A stretch of 64,000 nucleotides of DNA, taken from assembly GCA_000469685.2 (NCBI GenBank), contig LS997562.1:12871514-12935513 (forward strand), given 5' to 3'. This document shows positions 1 to 11,610 of this stretch, piece after piece. Each line of letters starts with the position of its first letter. Within the stretch, counting starts at the first letter, position 1. Made by a program: the position numbers and the translations under genes. The notes under the pieces are model-generated. The model ran no database searches. It worked only from the letters and a program-made list of their open reading frames with translations, and had not been told where the DNA came from. This DNA is from Haemonchus contortus (taxonomy: Eukaryota > Nematoda > Chromadorea > Rhabditida > Trichostrongylidae).

Positions 1-1300
1 GGCGATGCAGTGTCTGCAATACAGACAACACACCCAAACGGCTGATTTAGACTACGGTCTTGAACCTGGCCATTTGCCAACCAGCTTATTGATTTTCCAC
101 CAACTCCGCTCCATGTGAATGTGGTGAAGGACAATTTGAACTCGTAGTCAGCCTAGCGAGGGGCGGGGCCTCCCGTTCTCCACTGTTCCTGCCCTTATCG
201 TGCCCTATCCTCTATTTTCCGACCTCATTCTTGCATAAATGGTATCAGAGGGGGCTTCGAATTCAAACCATGTGCAAATCTCCGAAACCATTCTTTCGTG
301 AATACTGCTTTTAAAAGCTGAAGCCATCGGTTTGATCTGTGGTTTGCCTTGCAATTTCTTGTAACATTAGATGCTGGCCGTTGCGAGGGTGTATTCGACA
401 TCCCTTCAGCATCGAAGTGGTGCGTTAATTGGGCAGACGGGATTGATCATTATCGTCCTGGTGGGAGAGAATTTATGAAGTTCTGGACGAACGCACACCG
501 ACATAAACATAGGCACACACACGCCTTCACCTACATACACACATACACGTACATACAACATGACGTTTCCTGCACGTGCTATTTCTTGTGCTTTACTGAG
601 CTGCAACCCATGACGCTCCCGTTTTCCAGGTGCTGTGCAGGAAGGATCGTGACGATACAATGACTATCTAATGAACTATAGAAGTGCACAACTCAGACGA
701 TAAATCTTTAACGATAAGCCTTAATCATCGTTTCTCCACATCTAAACCCTTTATGGTGACGACGACTATCCCTCATTCAGCGACTTACCCTCATAGTGCA
801 CTCGAACGCCGTAGATTATTGTACTCGACGACTTTAATAACTGTGGTTTTTGTACTCGGCGATTTTAATAAATATTTTTTCGATTACCTTCATGACTAAG
901 CAATTAGACAAATTCTTAAAATTCCTCTTGAATAGGCAGCTCACTACATTCAGTGTATTCCATTTGTTTTGGGAAGGTACTACGATTTCGGTGAAGTGAA
1001 AAATATGGCGAGGATATTAGAAAGTTTCCAGCTGAGATTTGCTAACGGTATAGGCGTAAGTAATAAGTAGTAAGAAAGTGAGTATTATCGAATATTGGCA
1101 AGTTCCCATAGTTCAGCCAGATGATGCCTGAGCGTTGCCCGCCTAACCTACCCCGTCAGCATGTCTGATTGCGTCGTTGCGCCGAGCAATGCGCCACTAC
1201 GACTTTGAAGATGCTAACATATCCCTAGATCATACTGTCATCCCAAAAAGTATTTATGCTGATGTTCTCCTACAATATTATAAACCAGTGTCGAAGTACT
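1..1300. other. no gene found
   Basis: Only a short CA-rich tract (about 510-560) stands out. No exon with sound borders was seen. Confidence 0.5.
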
Positions 1301-1565
1301 GCCATTACAGTACAGTAGAGATCACAGTTTGAATCATCCACCTCACTTCATATTACCCACTTCACTCCGCAGTGCTCACTTTACTCCATTAGCCCACAAA
1401 GTGACTGCTCTTTATATAAGAAGAATAAGTTTTCCATATCACTACCTTTATCATAATCACAAAGTAACCCCGACGGACAGACCGACAAACCGACATACCG
1501 ACATACAGACATACAGACAAACCGACATACCGACAAACCAAGTTACTGCTTTATATATAAGAAGG
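1301..1565 (+). repeat. repeat family E, copy 1, with GACAGACC minisatellite
   Basis: Shares gccattacag, cattacccacttcact-like tracts and ttatatataagaagg with an inverted copy at 5918-6158. Near 1473-1540 it holds eight-base repeats of the accgacat/acagacat type. Confidence 0.75.
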
Positions 1566-2649
1566 ATACCACGATTTCAATAAAAGGAGCGCAACGGATC
1601 CAGTTGCCTTTCCCTTCTTGAATCCCCTTATCCCTAACCCTCTCACTTATCAATCTCACTGACACCAACTATATGCGATCTCGTCACACCCCGTAGCAGG
1701 CACAGGTGCCGAGAGTCCATTATGAATGTTAAATGTTGCGCTCCAAAGCGTCCAACCAGCTTATCATTCCCACCAATGAATTATCACTTCCTGCCATGGG
1801 TCATCATTGATAGTTAATAAAGAAGTTATAAATTGGAGTTATGAATCTGATGAGAAGTTATGAATCTGTCGCTTGCGCGGCTCTTGGCCTGTTGCCAAAA
1901 GTGGTAAATAATTCTCGGTTGATCTTATTTTACTACTATTTGCTTCGATAATAATACATGTGTAACACTTTATTATGAGTTCTGAGCGTCTAATGTTTTA
2001 CTTAATAATTTGATGATGGTGTTCTGAAGTTGTTAGGATTCTCGGTGTTTATTTATGTTCCTGAGCTCTTCACTCTTATAGACACCTTCAGCATTCGAGT
2101 GTCTCTTGGTAGGGTGTAGTTGTTCTACTTCGTTTCACCCTGTGCCGGGAAAGGGTTTTTTGAACCCTCGCATGAAGCGAAATTTTTTACAAGGTACCAG
2201 CAGTTAAGTACACCTTAAACATAGCAGTAACATAGTATACATAGAAAGTAACATAGTAGGTATTTGTAATAGTGTAGGAGAGTATCAGACCTTCAACAAG
2301 AACAAACAATGCGTTCTTAGCCTTTCGAAATCATCTCAGAACAGTCCCGCGCCCGCGGCACGTGCTGTAGAGGCCTCTATACTTTCAATTGCAATCCGCA
2401 CCCTGTCCGAACCTGACCAAACTTCTGCACGTGCTTCTTCAGGTAATATCGAATTTCCGTACAAACAAACAAGCAAACAAACACGCGAGCGCTTTATAGA
2501 CAGTATGGATTTTATCAGAACGGGCGGCCGTTCGGTTCTTCACTCGCCTGAGATGTAGGTTGGTAATGAGGATTGGAGGAGTGTCATACTCATCCCCCCC
2601 AAGACGATAGGTAAGCAACTAGACTGGCTGCTCGGATACAACTAGTAGA
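1566..2649. other. no gene found
   Basis: Unique sequence with short direct repeats (agaagttatgaatctg near 1850). Nothing coding recognised. Confidence 0.5.
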
Positions 2650-2905
2650 TGCTCTAGCCGACTCCGTTTCGAAATGAATTGCGAAAGAACATAGGTGTGC
2701 TCAACTAGCCTCGCACACTTCAGTCAGAAGTTCTACTCCTATCCCTTTCACTGTCTCCTTTAGCGCTTCTCTGCATAGCTTCACAAGTTCGGACGATGTA
2801 TGGTGTATCAATAAGGCGCCTTGAAAGAATGTATCTGGCGAGGTGAAGGCGAGATGTTCTGATCCCGTGTATAACTTTGGAACAACACCGTCGTCAGCCA
2901 ATCAA
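2650..2905 (-). mobile_element. LINE (RTE/CR1-like) endonuclease-end fragment
   Basis: The minus strand reads DDGVVPKLYTGSEHLAF and CREALKETVKGIGVELLTE. These match the junction after the APE-type endonuclease in hookworm-type LINEs (VVP-FYTGSDHRL; CREAIKEDLKERR). Short and decayed. Confidence 0.55.
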
Positions 2906-3911
2906 AGTTCTAGTTTGGAAATGATGTGATTCACTTCATTATGCAAGAGTCCAATACTGGTTAACGAGCTTTCGCACGGATCGATGAGGATATCCGGACT
3001 CCTAAAAAGACACCTTTATCGCTGACGCATCTGCTGTCTCATATTCCGGAAAACAAACCTATCTACTCTCGAGAACGGCATGCAGCCGGCAATGCCATGC
3101 CATGCCACCCCCCCCCCCTTCGTCAGCTTCATAGCTTGCATCATCCATCTTTTACAGAAACTTTCGATGCGAGAGTTTAGATCGAAACCCCATAGTCGTA
3201 GGATATCCATGTTTGGGTTGGCATGTCGTTTGGACGTATGAAAATAAATAAATAAATAGACTACAGATCACCACTTTGAACCTTCTCCTCCTGAGCAGCC
3301 TCTTAATGCCCTGGGTTCTTAAAAGGTTCAAACACAATCAACGCTTCAGAAAATGGGAGCCCATTACTAAATCCACCCGAGTTACTTGATAAGTACAGGC
3401 TACTTTTGGTCCGCGATTTATTCCTATATTTCACCTGGTAGCGCGAAGTGGCGTACCAGTAACCGGCTAGAGGTCCTCAAGTTTTCGTTCAGATTTCAAT
3501 TATACATACACAAACATCATATGTTTGAAACACTTCATCGCCAGCATCGAAAATAGAAGGCAATAAAAGATTTATTGAATTATTAATCAGCCATATGCAC
3601 ACGTTTTCTGAGAGAAATTGTGAACCCAATTAATTCGAGGAAATTATTAGAAGGTGAGTTACCTACCCTTGAGATTTCTCATAATTCAGACATTCAGAAC
3701 CAGAATGCTTTCCAAGAAGCACTTATGAGAATGCACTGTAAGGGAGCGGATTTTCATGACTAGATCATCCTTAAAGTTGGACGATATTGATTCTTTTCCA
3801 TGTACAATTGTTCGCGTATAGATTTGCTCTCAACCGGTATCCAATGGTACCTTAATAAACGCATCCGCTATAATTGATCTGTGGAACACTTGAGTAACGT
3901 ACAGCTGCTGC
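2906..3911. other. no gene found
   Basis: Poly-C tract near 3108-3118 and a short AAAT run near 3243; otherwise nothing recognised. Confidence 0.5.
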
Positions 3912-4415
3912 TTACCGAGGACTTCGTATCACTGCTTTTGTAGCACTTTTCTTGTGTTGGCAGTATAACCGGACCGAAATACCATGGGCTAAAGATTGTA
4001 GTGGATTGGGATGACACTTGATTCGAACGACGTGGGACGGCGCAAACACGACATTGCCACCCTCTTCAAGAAGATGCTGCAACGAGTTAGGTGAAACATT
4101 GGCTTTATCAAATAGCAGGCTCCAATAAAGTGTAATTCTGACGGCCAGTCTTTGTTGGTTGTAAGCACAATCGGTATCACTACATACCCTATATACTTTC
4201 GATACAACCATCGCAAAGAAGTACTCAAAGCCAAATTCAACAGTAGGGAAGGGCTGCTCGTGTTCGATAAGCATATCTTCATCTTTGATGGATTTGTGAA
4301 CAAGGACTTCTGTTCGAGATCTGAAGAAAAAACAGCAATCAAGTGACTCGTGCACTTCCCAAAGCAAAAAACTACTGAACATATTTTTGTAACTAAATGA
4401 ACAGTTATCTCCCAT
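3912..4415 (-). other. unrecognised 167-codon ORF
   Basis: This is one of the longest uninterrupted frames in the window outside transposons. It begins MGDNCSFSYKNMFSSF and ends KSATKAVIRSPR. There is no signal peptide, repeat or family motif I can name, and the overlapping minus frame 3989-4342 is also open. It may be a relic exon or chance. Confidence 0.2.
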
Positions 4416-5164
4416 AAACGGCGCTCATACCCGAATCATGAGTTCCCTTGTCTAAAAGCATCGCAAGAATGTACAATGTTCTTACTCGTCTAAACTGTGG
4501 CGTACAATCATAAACTCTATAAACAATCCAGGAACATTAATATTGAGCGGAAGGATCCGCGGAAGATCCGTATGGAGCGCTTCTCTGTAAGCCAATCCTT
4601 GTTCAATCAAAGGCAGGAAATCCTTGACCCTAAAAACACCAATTTTTTGGCCACGTTCATTTACATTACGAATTTTTGTGATACTCCTTACCTACCTTAA
4701 GCTTAGCTTTTTAGCCAGAACGTCGTCGACTAACCACCATTGAGCACCTAACGATTCTTGATTCGGCTTTGTTTTCAATTCACCACCTGAAATTGTCATA
4801 GAGGTCGCGAATTAATAGATGATTCTATACGGAACAGAAATCATGAATCACAGCCGAGACAGAAGAAGAAAAAGGGTTGGACAGAAGAGGGGATGAGGGA
4901 GCAAAAAATTAGCTCAAAGGCACGTTCACGAGAATTTCGGAGTGTTTATCTAGATGGGTAATGGAAGTGACGGTACAAAACAGAAAAAATTGGGAAGAAA
5001 ATGCGAAAATCGGGTTACTCAAAGAAATGCAAGGCTTGGGAAAGTACAAAAATCAGTGGAATGACGAAAATTAGACGATAAAAGTTGCAGGGAAAGGTAC
5101 TTAGACGAGTTGTCCACATGTGTGTGCCACAGCGAACAGCCAGAAGGAGCTGCCGGAGGACGGA
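4416..5164. other. no gene found
   Basis: A-rich sequence near 4860-5060. Short ORFs only. Confidence 0.5.
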
Positions 5165-5375
5165 ACATTGGTGCGTCCGGAGAGGCGCGCAGCAAATGAA
5201 TAGCTACATTATCCTTATATCGATCGAATCGATCTCTTTATGGGCACCTACAACACTGTGCTTCGCCACTGTTTTGTGCCCATGCTTTATGTCTTGATGA
5301 TAAACGATAGAGACGTTTAAACCGCCACGAATTCCACCCCTCAACCTGTCGCGTGCATCTCCGAACGCACCAATG
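5165..5375. repeat. short inverted-repeat element
   Basis: cattggtgcgtccggagagg (5166) against catctccgaacgcaccaatg (near 5355). Unrelated to the other families seen. Confidence 0.55.
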
Positions 5376-5917
5376 TACACATATTACATATATGAATGCG
5401 ACGTATTCGTCCCAGTGTGGGTGCATCCCCTGCAGCCCCTACGACATGAGAACTAGTCCGCTTCGATGTATTCATCGGCTAAGCCGCTTTTGAGGCCTAT
5501 ATCACGCCCTATCTGAAGAGTTTCTCTACCAGACATCGCCCCTCCAGATAGCCTTTGGGGTCTTAGCTCCTACGGAGAATATCAGAAATTATTTTCATCG
5601 TGAACCGTGATTTTAGGAGCTTTGTTAGGAATCAGCAAATATTTTTCAGTCCTCACAACAGCACAACCCATTTTAGGTTGTGAAAAAAGCTTTAGGCAGA
5701 TGCTGGGACGAGTGAAACCGACGTTTCGTTTGATGTAAATGTTAAAGACAGCATTTTCATGGAAATGTCGAAAAATGGGATCACAAATGGTTCCCTTTCG
5801 TCCGTGAGTACCGATTCGGTTGTGCCGATTCCGCGCGATGGATAACAGATACAGACACTTCTCTGGAAATACGATCCCCTGGTAGTTGAATTTCCGTAGT
5901 TAAACATCTCTTTCATT

Positions 5918-6158
5918 TATAAGGCAGTAATTTGGTGTGTCAGTTTGTCGGTTTGTCTGTCTGTTCGTCCGTAAACCTTTATGATTACGATAAAGGTAGT
6001 GATATGGAAAAAATACATAGCTCTATCCTACATTCCCTTCTTATATATAAAACAGTAACTTGGTGGGTAGGTTAATGGAATAGGGTACTGCGAAATGAAG
6101 TGGGTAATGTGGAGTGAAGTGGATGCTTCAAATCTGTGGTTTCGATCTGTAATGGCAT
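5918..6158 (-). repeat. repeat family E, copy 2 (inverted)
   Basis: Reverse complement of the element at 1301, including ccatatcactacctttatc and a shorter gtctgtctgttcg run. Confidence 0.75.
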
Positions 6159-8135
6159 CGTGCTATGTATGTCTTTACGAAATATAGTCGGAGGTGATAA
6201 TGTAGTTGGAAGACCTTCGTTTTCTTTCAACACTGAACGCTAGAGCGAAGACAAGGAGGTTAGCTTATAATTGTACTCAGGAACATTTCCTCACCGAAAC
6301 ATAGAGTTTTTTGACCTGAGCTTCAGGAGAGAGGAGCACCGGGGTGGGTAAGTCCATTGAATATTCAACTAATACCCCATCCTACCTTCAAGGTCGACTA
6401 ACCCTATCCACTTTGTAGAAGTAAGGAATGACCCGGCGCAAGCCCGGCGGCCTGACTGGTAAACCAAGAAAAGTTGAGGGAGAGTGGAAAGCAGATGATT
6501 TTCCAACTCGAAAAATTGTGAAGTACACAACATTCAAAATGGAAGGAAGTTTCGATCACGACAGGATGAGAATCAAATGTGGGCCACGAGTGAGAAAGAA
6601 GCAGATCGCGATCGCACAACTCAGGCTTTTCATACTGGACAGAACATTCATTTTATTAATCATGTACGAAACGGCGATGGAAAGCAGAGTATGTTCAGGG
6701 CCCCAGTTTCTAACAGAATTTCTTTCTGAAATTTCCTACTAGGGCCAATCTGTCGTATGTTAGGCTGCTTAACGGCACTTCGGGATGAGTCATTCCAGCG
6801 ATCGGAACTGCTTTGGCTCGCCCTGCGTATTCGAGTTTATGCTTACTTTTTAGCCTTCTTCGCGATCTGCGGCTGCGGCTCGATTCATTCGCCAACGCTT
6901 TCATTCCTAAACCCACCCACCATACAAATAGTTCCATCGCAATCTGGGGAGACAGAGGAAATGACCCGCATTTTAATGAGATGATGTCAAACTCTGAGTC
7001 TGAGGCTATCTTTCTATGCCCTCATGCTTGGCCCAGCCACTTCAGTTTGAGGCTTTGAACGCACAACTCGCGAACATTTTTGGCAATTTTTTGATTTAAA
7101 GAAAGGGAGTGTGTTGGTAAGAAATCCCCAGAATTCGCGAAATATGTGATCGTTGTGTGAGATTATAAGGAAGCATGGGTGCTCGGTCGAAATTTTAGTC
7201 CATGCATAAAGGGCCCAGAGAATTGGCTACAGTATCCCTGCTATCAAAAACTGCTTATCACTTCCTATATGGGTCATTAATACATGAAATGTTATTTCTT
7301 CGTGCTACTGCGACTTTTATAGTGTAAAGTTATGCTATCCATGATCATTCCTTCTAAAAGCTACATGCCGAAGTCTTATAACGCCTCAGAATAAAACCTA
7401 TGAAGAAGAGTGCGCCTTGGAGAATCAGCTGGCTGTATTTTCAACAAGTGTGCTACGCTATGAATAATATAAGGCTCTAGTGTGCCTTGTTCATGCTTTC
7501 TGATGGGACAAAGCCTCATTTGGCATCCTGAGGGGCAGGGTTTGTGCGTGTGCAGAATCTGTAGATGTCTGTTTGTGCGTGAATGTACGAGCTTGTGAGC
7601 GTGTGTGTATGTGCTTCTATTTGAACAGTATTCCCGTGTAACTCGAAGGACCGAGATCAGCGTCGAAAGACAGAGGCGCTCAATAAGTAACTGTAAGGAT
7701 ACGTTACGCAGCTCATAACTCACTCCAAGGTACAAGTAGAAGCAGCTACAAGATATGCTTTACGTGTTTCCCTTGATTTTCAGGACACAGTTACAGCCGA
7801 TCTGATCTCCCAAATGCCAATGCAAATTGGAGTTCCTTCTTGGTGCGCATCTTTCCTTCCTACATCTTCCCTTTCAACGTATCCCACAAAAAAAAAACAA
7901 TGAAGTCGTCGGGCGATCGTGGAGGCTAGAATCTTCGAGAGTTTATGCGGTCGGAAAAATGGGTTTCGAAAAACTCTTCAACCCGTAGAAAACCCCATGT
8001 GGCTCCATTCTCTACAACCAGACCTTCTAAATTTGACACTCATTTGGTTCACATTATGGCCCAAGATTGATCCCTTGATAAGTAGATGAGTTCTCTTTGC
8101 ATAAGAAAGTCATGAGGCAAGTCACGTTGGCGCTG
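6159..8135. other. no gene found
   Basis: Contains a GT-rich stretch near 7540-7620. The missing 3' exons of the Nudix gene would be expected here but were not recognised. Confidence 0.45.
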
Positions 8136-8206
8136 TCAGTGATCGCTTCATAGTCCGCCGGCGTGTCGCCGTGTCGGCGCGCCGGCGGACATAAAAGCAG
8201 TCACTG
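8136..8206. repeat. palindrome family C, copy 1
   Basis: cagtgatcgcttcatagtcc and GC-rich arms, inverse at 8175-8206. Forms a near-perfect hairpin. Confidence 0.7.
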
Positions 8207-8343
8207 GAGTTCTTTTTCAGGGCAACAACACGTGCTAGAGCAAAGCGGTGTTGCCCACAAGGAGCTCTACGAACGGACTCGAATACATGAAAGAAATACA
8301 ATCAAATCCTACTATTGCTCAACTTCAGCTAGTAATTACTTAC

Positions 8344-8930
8344 TCGCTATTTGACAGAAGAACGAAAATCGATACCAACCACTGCCTTGAACCTGAAAAA
8401 TCGGCAGTGCGCTTCACATAATACAAAGTTGAATATTGACTTGCCTCTAAAGATAATAGCTCGATAACATCACACTCATACCCAGACTCTTCTCGAACCT
8501 CTCGTTTTACAGCATTCTGAATAGTACTTAAAAGTCCATGAAATGTTCGACATACCAGTAGAACTGTAGCTCTCCTAATATCTCACCTCAAGTGTTTCAC
8601 CGGCTTCCACCCGGCCCGCGGGCATATACCATTTGCCGTAACAGGTTTTCTTTGCCTCCTGAATAAGCAGCACCTCCGTTTTGGGGCCTTCTCCTCGGAG
8701 AATGATGCCAGCCGCGACATAGTTCACATTGTCGTGCAGTCGAACATATCGACATTCTATAAGCATAGTATGTCAGAGCCACTGCTATTCCTTAGTCTGG
8801 TAGTAAAGCTCACTTCCTAATTGCATATCGGGTACCCTTTCCTCGTTCATTATCTCTCCTTCTAGATGTTTCTTCTTTTCCTGTGGTGCACTTTTACCAT
8901 TTTTCAAAATACCTCGTGTGGGTGAATCAC
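8344..8930 (-). CDS. ndx-1: NUDT18/ndx-1-like Nudix hydrolase (partial, 4 exons)
   Basis: Four exons read on the minus strand: 8814-8930, 8587-8756, 8445-8516 and 8344-8392. All phases agree (2/1, 2/0, 0/0, 0/1). The Nudix box is split by an intron: exon 2 ends in PAGRVEAGETLE and exon 3 begins NAVKREVREESGYE. Together they give G-x5-E-x7-REV-x-EE-x-G, with the metal-binding glutamates intact. Upstream is the Nudix beta-strand core (NVNYVAAGIIL) and VLLIQEAKKTCYGKWYMPAG, the NUDT18 signature. NUDT18-type enzymes hydrolyse oxidised purine nucleoside diphosphates (8-oxo-(d)GDP) to clean the nucleotide pool; that role is inferred from family. Exon 1 opens after TATGTTCAG and is lysine/glutamate-rich; its internal Met (MNEERVPDMQLG) could be the start. 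The C-terminal half found in NUDT18 was not located downstream. The intron at 8393-8444 has a GC donor. Confidence 0.85.
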
Positions 8931-9049
8931 CTGAACATATGCATGCCTGGCCGTGGATCAGCTTAAATGAGTAGTATGAAGAATAACCAGGATTTGAAGA
9001 ATGGGTGAAGACGTAAATGAAAAAACATATGTATGGATACAAGAATATA

Positions 9050-10330
9050 CAGGGTGCGCCGTATTTATGGTCTAACTTTACACGAGGGCGGAACTCTTTC
9101 GTTTTTTTTTTTCGAAAAGAAGAAGAAGTTTTGAAAACTACACCTTCCAGCATGTTTACGACAATCTTTAGCTCACATATTTGTTTAGCAGCTTTCAGTT
9201 TATCAGTTTTCAAAGAGCATGAGAAAAATGTCTGAGGAATTGGATGTATCTGCTAGCTCGATTAGAGGACCTTCCCGAGCGGGTACAACTGGATCTAGAA
9301 AGGTTTGGCTGGTTTACAAGCCCTCTGACGAGAGGGAGTTCGAGTAAAAGAACAAATGTCTAGTTGTAATGCACGCGGCAACACTTCAGAATATTTTTCA
9401 CTGACGAAAAGGTATGAAGCGTGGAAGAATTGATCAGATCTCAGAGTGTATGTATATTTGTCACTAGGAATGCCGAATCCGTGGAAAAGGATCAAATCGC
9501 CTCGCGTAACCATTTTCCCTACTCCGTGATGGTTTGCGCTGGAATCCTTGACATAAGACTAATAGCACCTGATTTCTGTCGAAAAAGAAAGCAAAATTGA
9601 TCAGTTCAGGGGAAGGTTTTGCTGAAGGGACGCTGCTGAGGGTCAGTATTCGAAAAAAATACCTCAAAAACTTCTCGAAGACAAAATCGGAAGCATTTTC
9701 ACAGCATAGATGGGAGGGTGGGCTACTAGGTGAGGGTACTTACAAAAGCCCTACCGGGAGATGTCGTCAAGCAATGGTATCGATATTCCCAATAAATTTC
9801 CCCTGATTCAATGCTGACAATGAAAAAATTGCTGAACTGTGTTGTCAAGCGTTGATACGAAGTGACAAAGCCAAAATATACGAAAATATGAAACGGAATC
9901 TACCAAACTTCAATGATAACCCCACTGCGGTCACTCCTCAATCGGTAAAAAAAGATGACAACTGATAAGGGGCGACAGAAGTCGAAAATCTTAAGATTCC
10001 TTCGCGGGTATTGCAATGTCATTCAATATAACAATGGGATGGGAAGGGATAAAGGCGGCATTGACAAACGTCCTCGCTAATGTCCAACAGAATAGAAACA
10101 CTGGAGCGTTTCATTACGCACGCAGAAAGAACGCCGCAGCGATTTTTAAGGAAGTCGATGCGGTCATTTTTCCAAATGGGTCTGACGAACGCCACGAGGT
10201 ATCGTTTAGGTTTTGATGTGAGTAACCATCGCAACCTCAGGTTTTGAAGTAAGCAGCCATCGTAATCTCCATCTGGCAGGCTTAAGGGAGGCATGACTCG
10301 TCATGAGCAGACTTATTTGGGCATGATTTT
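9050..10330 (+). mobile_element. maT/Tc1-like transposon remnant, CAGGGTGCGCC end
   Basis: The left end CAGGGTGCGCCGTATTTATG follows a TA at 9048-9049. Inside, the plus strand carries transposase relics: IFFTDEK (first catalytic Asp), then NHFPYSVMVCAGI, matching the usual FP-SVMVWAGI strand, with many stops. The right terminal repeat was not found. The termini match the intact-ended copy at 35533-36799. It lies just upstream of the Nudix exons. Confidence 0.75.
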
Positions 10331-10702
10331 GAGGCTCTAATCCCTGGCTTCAAACGCAAAGCTAACGCGAGGTCTGCTTCTCCGATTCGGTTGGACTGAA
10401 GTGGAGAATAACGCTTTCATCGTCTATGTTATATTCATAGAAAAACATTCACGAAGACAACGATAAGTTCGCAGTCACAAAAGCAGAGACGTTATCGAAA
10501 ACTGACAACAAAAAGGTAGAAATCAGCAACCGATCGGCACTAGAACCAACTCTTACAACAACTATGATATTCCTATTGTAAGACACATCGTAGTGTTTAT
10601 GTGAGAAAAATTTCTTGACGGTCACATGTATGTCATTATTCATGCACTTATGAAAAGGGGCTGTGCTGCAAATCTTTCATAAATAAAGGCACTCTTTCAT
10701 AG

Positions 10703-11198
10703 GTAAAGATACAGTTCACGATAAAATTTTCTTTGAGAACTCTCTATAGTATGTGTTCGAGGCTCCTCCTGATACTATACCTGCCGTTATTGGGTGGAAG
10801 ACGGCCTGCATGGGGCTCAATAACGAGCCAGAGATGTCTCGGGTGAATGTCACGAGCTTCGACGGCTTTGGAGAGGCTGCACTACCTCAAGGCACTCCCA
10901 TGTAGGAAGTTCGAACAACTTGTCGTAATCCATGGCGTTAGTGATAGGCAGTTTCGGATAATTTCGGCTTGATATAGCCATCTCCTTGCGCAAGGGAGCA
11001 AATTAAATTTCGTCCGAACACCCCTTACATGCCATTCTCATCAAGGAGATCTTTTGCAACCTCCACTTCCACAACTTCTGAAAAGCCTTGAAAGAGTCGG
11101 ATTTTATCGCTTCTAGCTACCGATGCACTCCCCTAGATCAACACTTCCGCTTTCAAAACTAAAAAGGTACCTCAAAACTATCGTAAACTGTGCCTTTA
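10703..11198. mobile_element. MITE family A, copy 1
   Basis: Terminal inverted repeats: acagttcacgataa at left and ttatcgtaaactgtgcctt-type at right. The interior shares tracts with the copies at 18108 and 47043. No ORF. Confidence 0.75.
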
Positions 11199-11520
11199 AG
11201 ACAGTAGCCACCCTCTCGTATCCGTTCAAGAACACCGGGATTGTATGAATGAGAAACTCATATTTACAGATCTGTCAACCATGAGTCATCATTATTTGCG
11301 TCATATCTTAATTGTCAAAAAAAGGCTGACTCCGAGAGAGATTTGAGGGCGGATTCAAGTAAGTGAATAGATTAATCAGCGCACGCCACTCATTAATTAA
11401 TCTCATTCTCTTCCCTGAGACTTTGAGTGGGGTTATAACAAAGGTATATTTGTGGAAGTAAAAAGATGTGGATATTATAAACAGCGAAGCATGATGCAAT
11501 CGTAAGTTGAGAGTAGGCAC

Positions 11521-11610
11521 CTGGTTGACCTCCATCAATAAATTCTGGCGTGGGTTCAGGAGTTGGATCCCGGCTCTCGGCTATATACTCCTCGTCCGAG
11601 GTTACCATAT
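11521..11610 (-). CDS. candidate acidic, proline-rich exon, unrecognised
   Basis: A 90-nt stretch lies between an acceptor (TTGAATTCCAG) and a GT donor. It encodes MVTSDEEYIAESRDPTPEPT followed by PEFIDGGQP, with two leading bases and one trailing base. The biased composition and clean borders suggest a real exon, but I found no partner exons. Just upstream on the same strand, 11851-12060 is open (ending WNASLLKAGLIAKGRP, stop), and could belong to the same locus. Confidence 0.28.

Noticed and set aside
1473..1540. CRISPR-like array
   Set aside because: The repeats are eight bases with no spacers; it is a minisatellite in a eukaryotic repeat.
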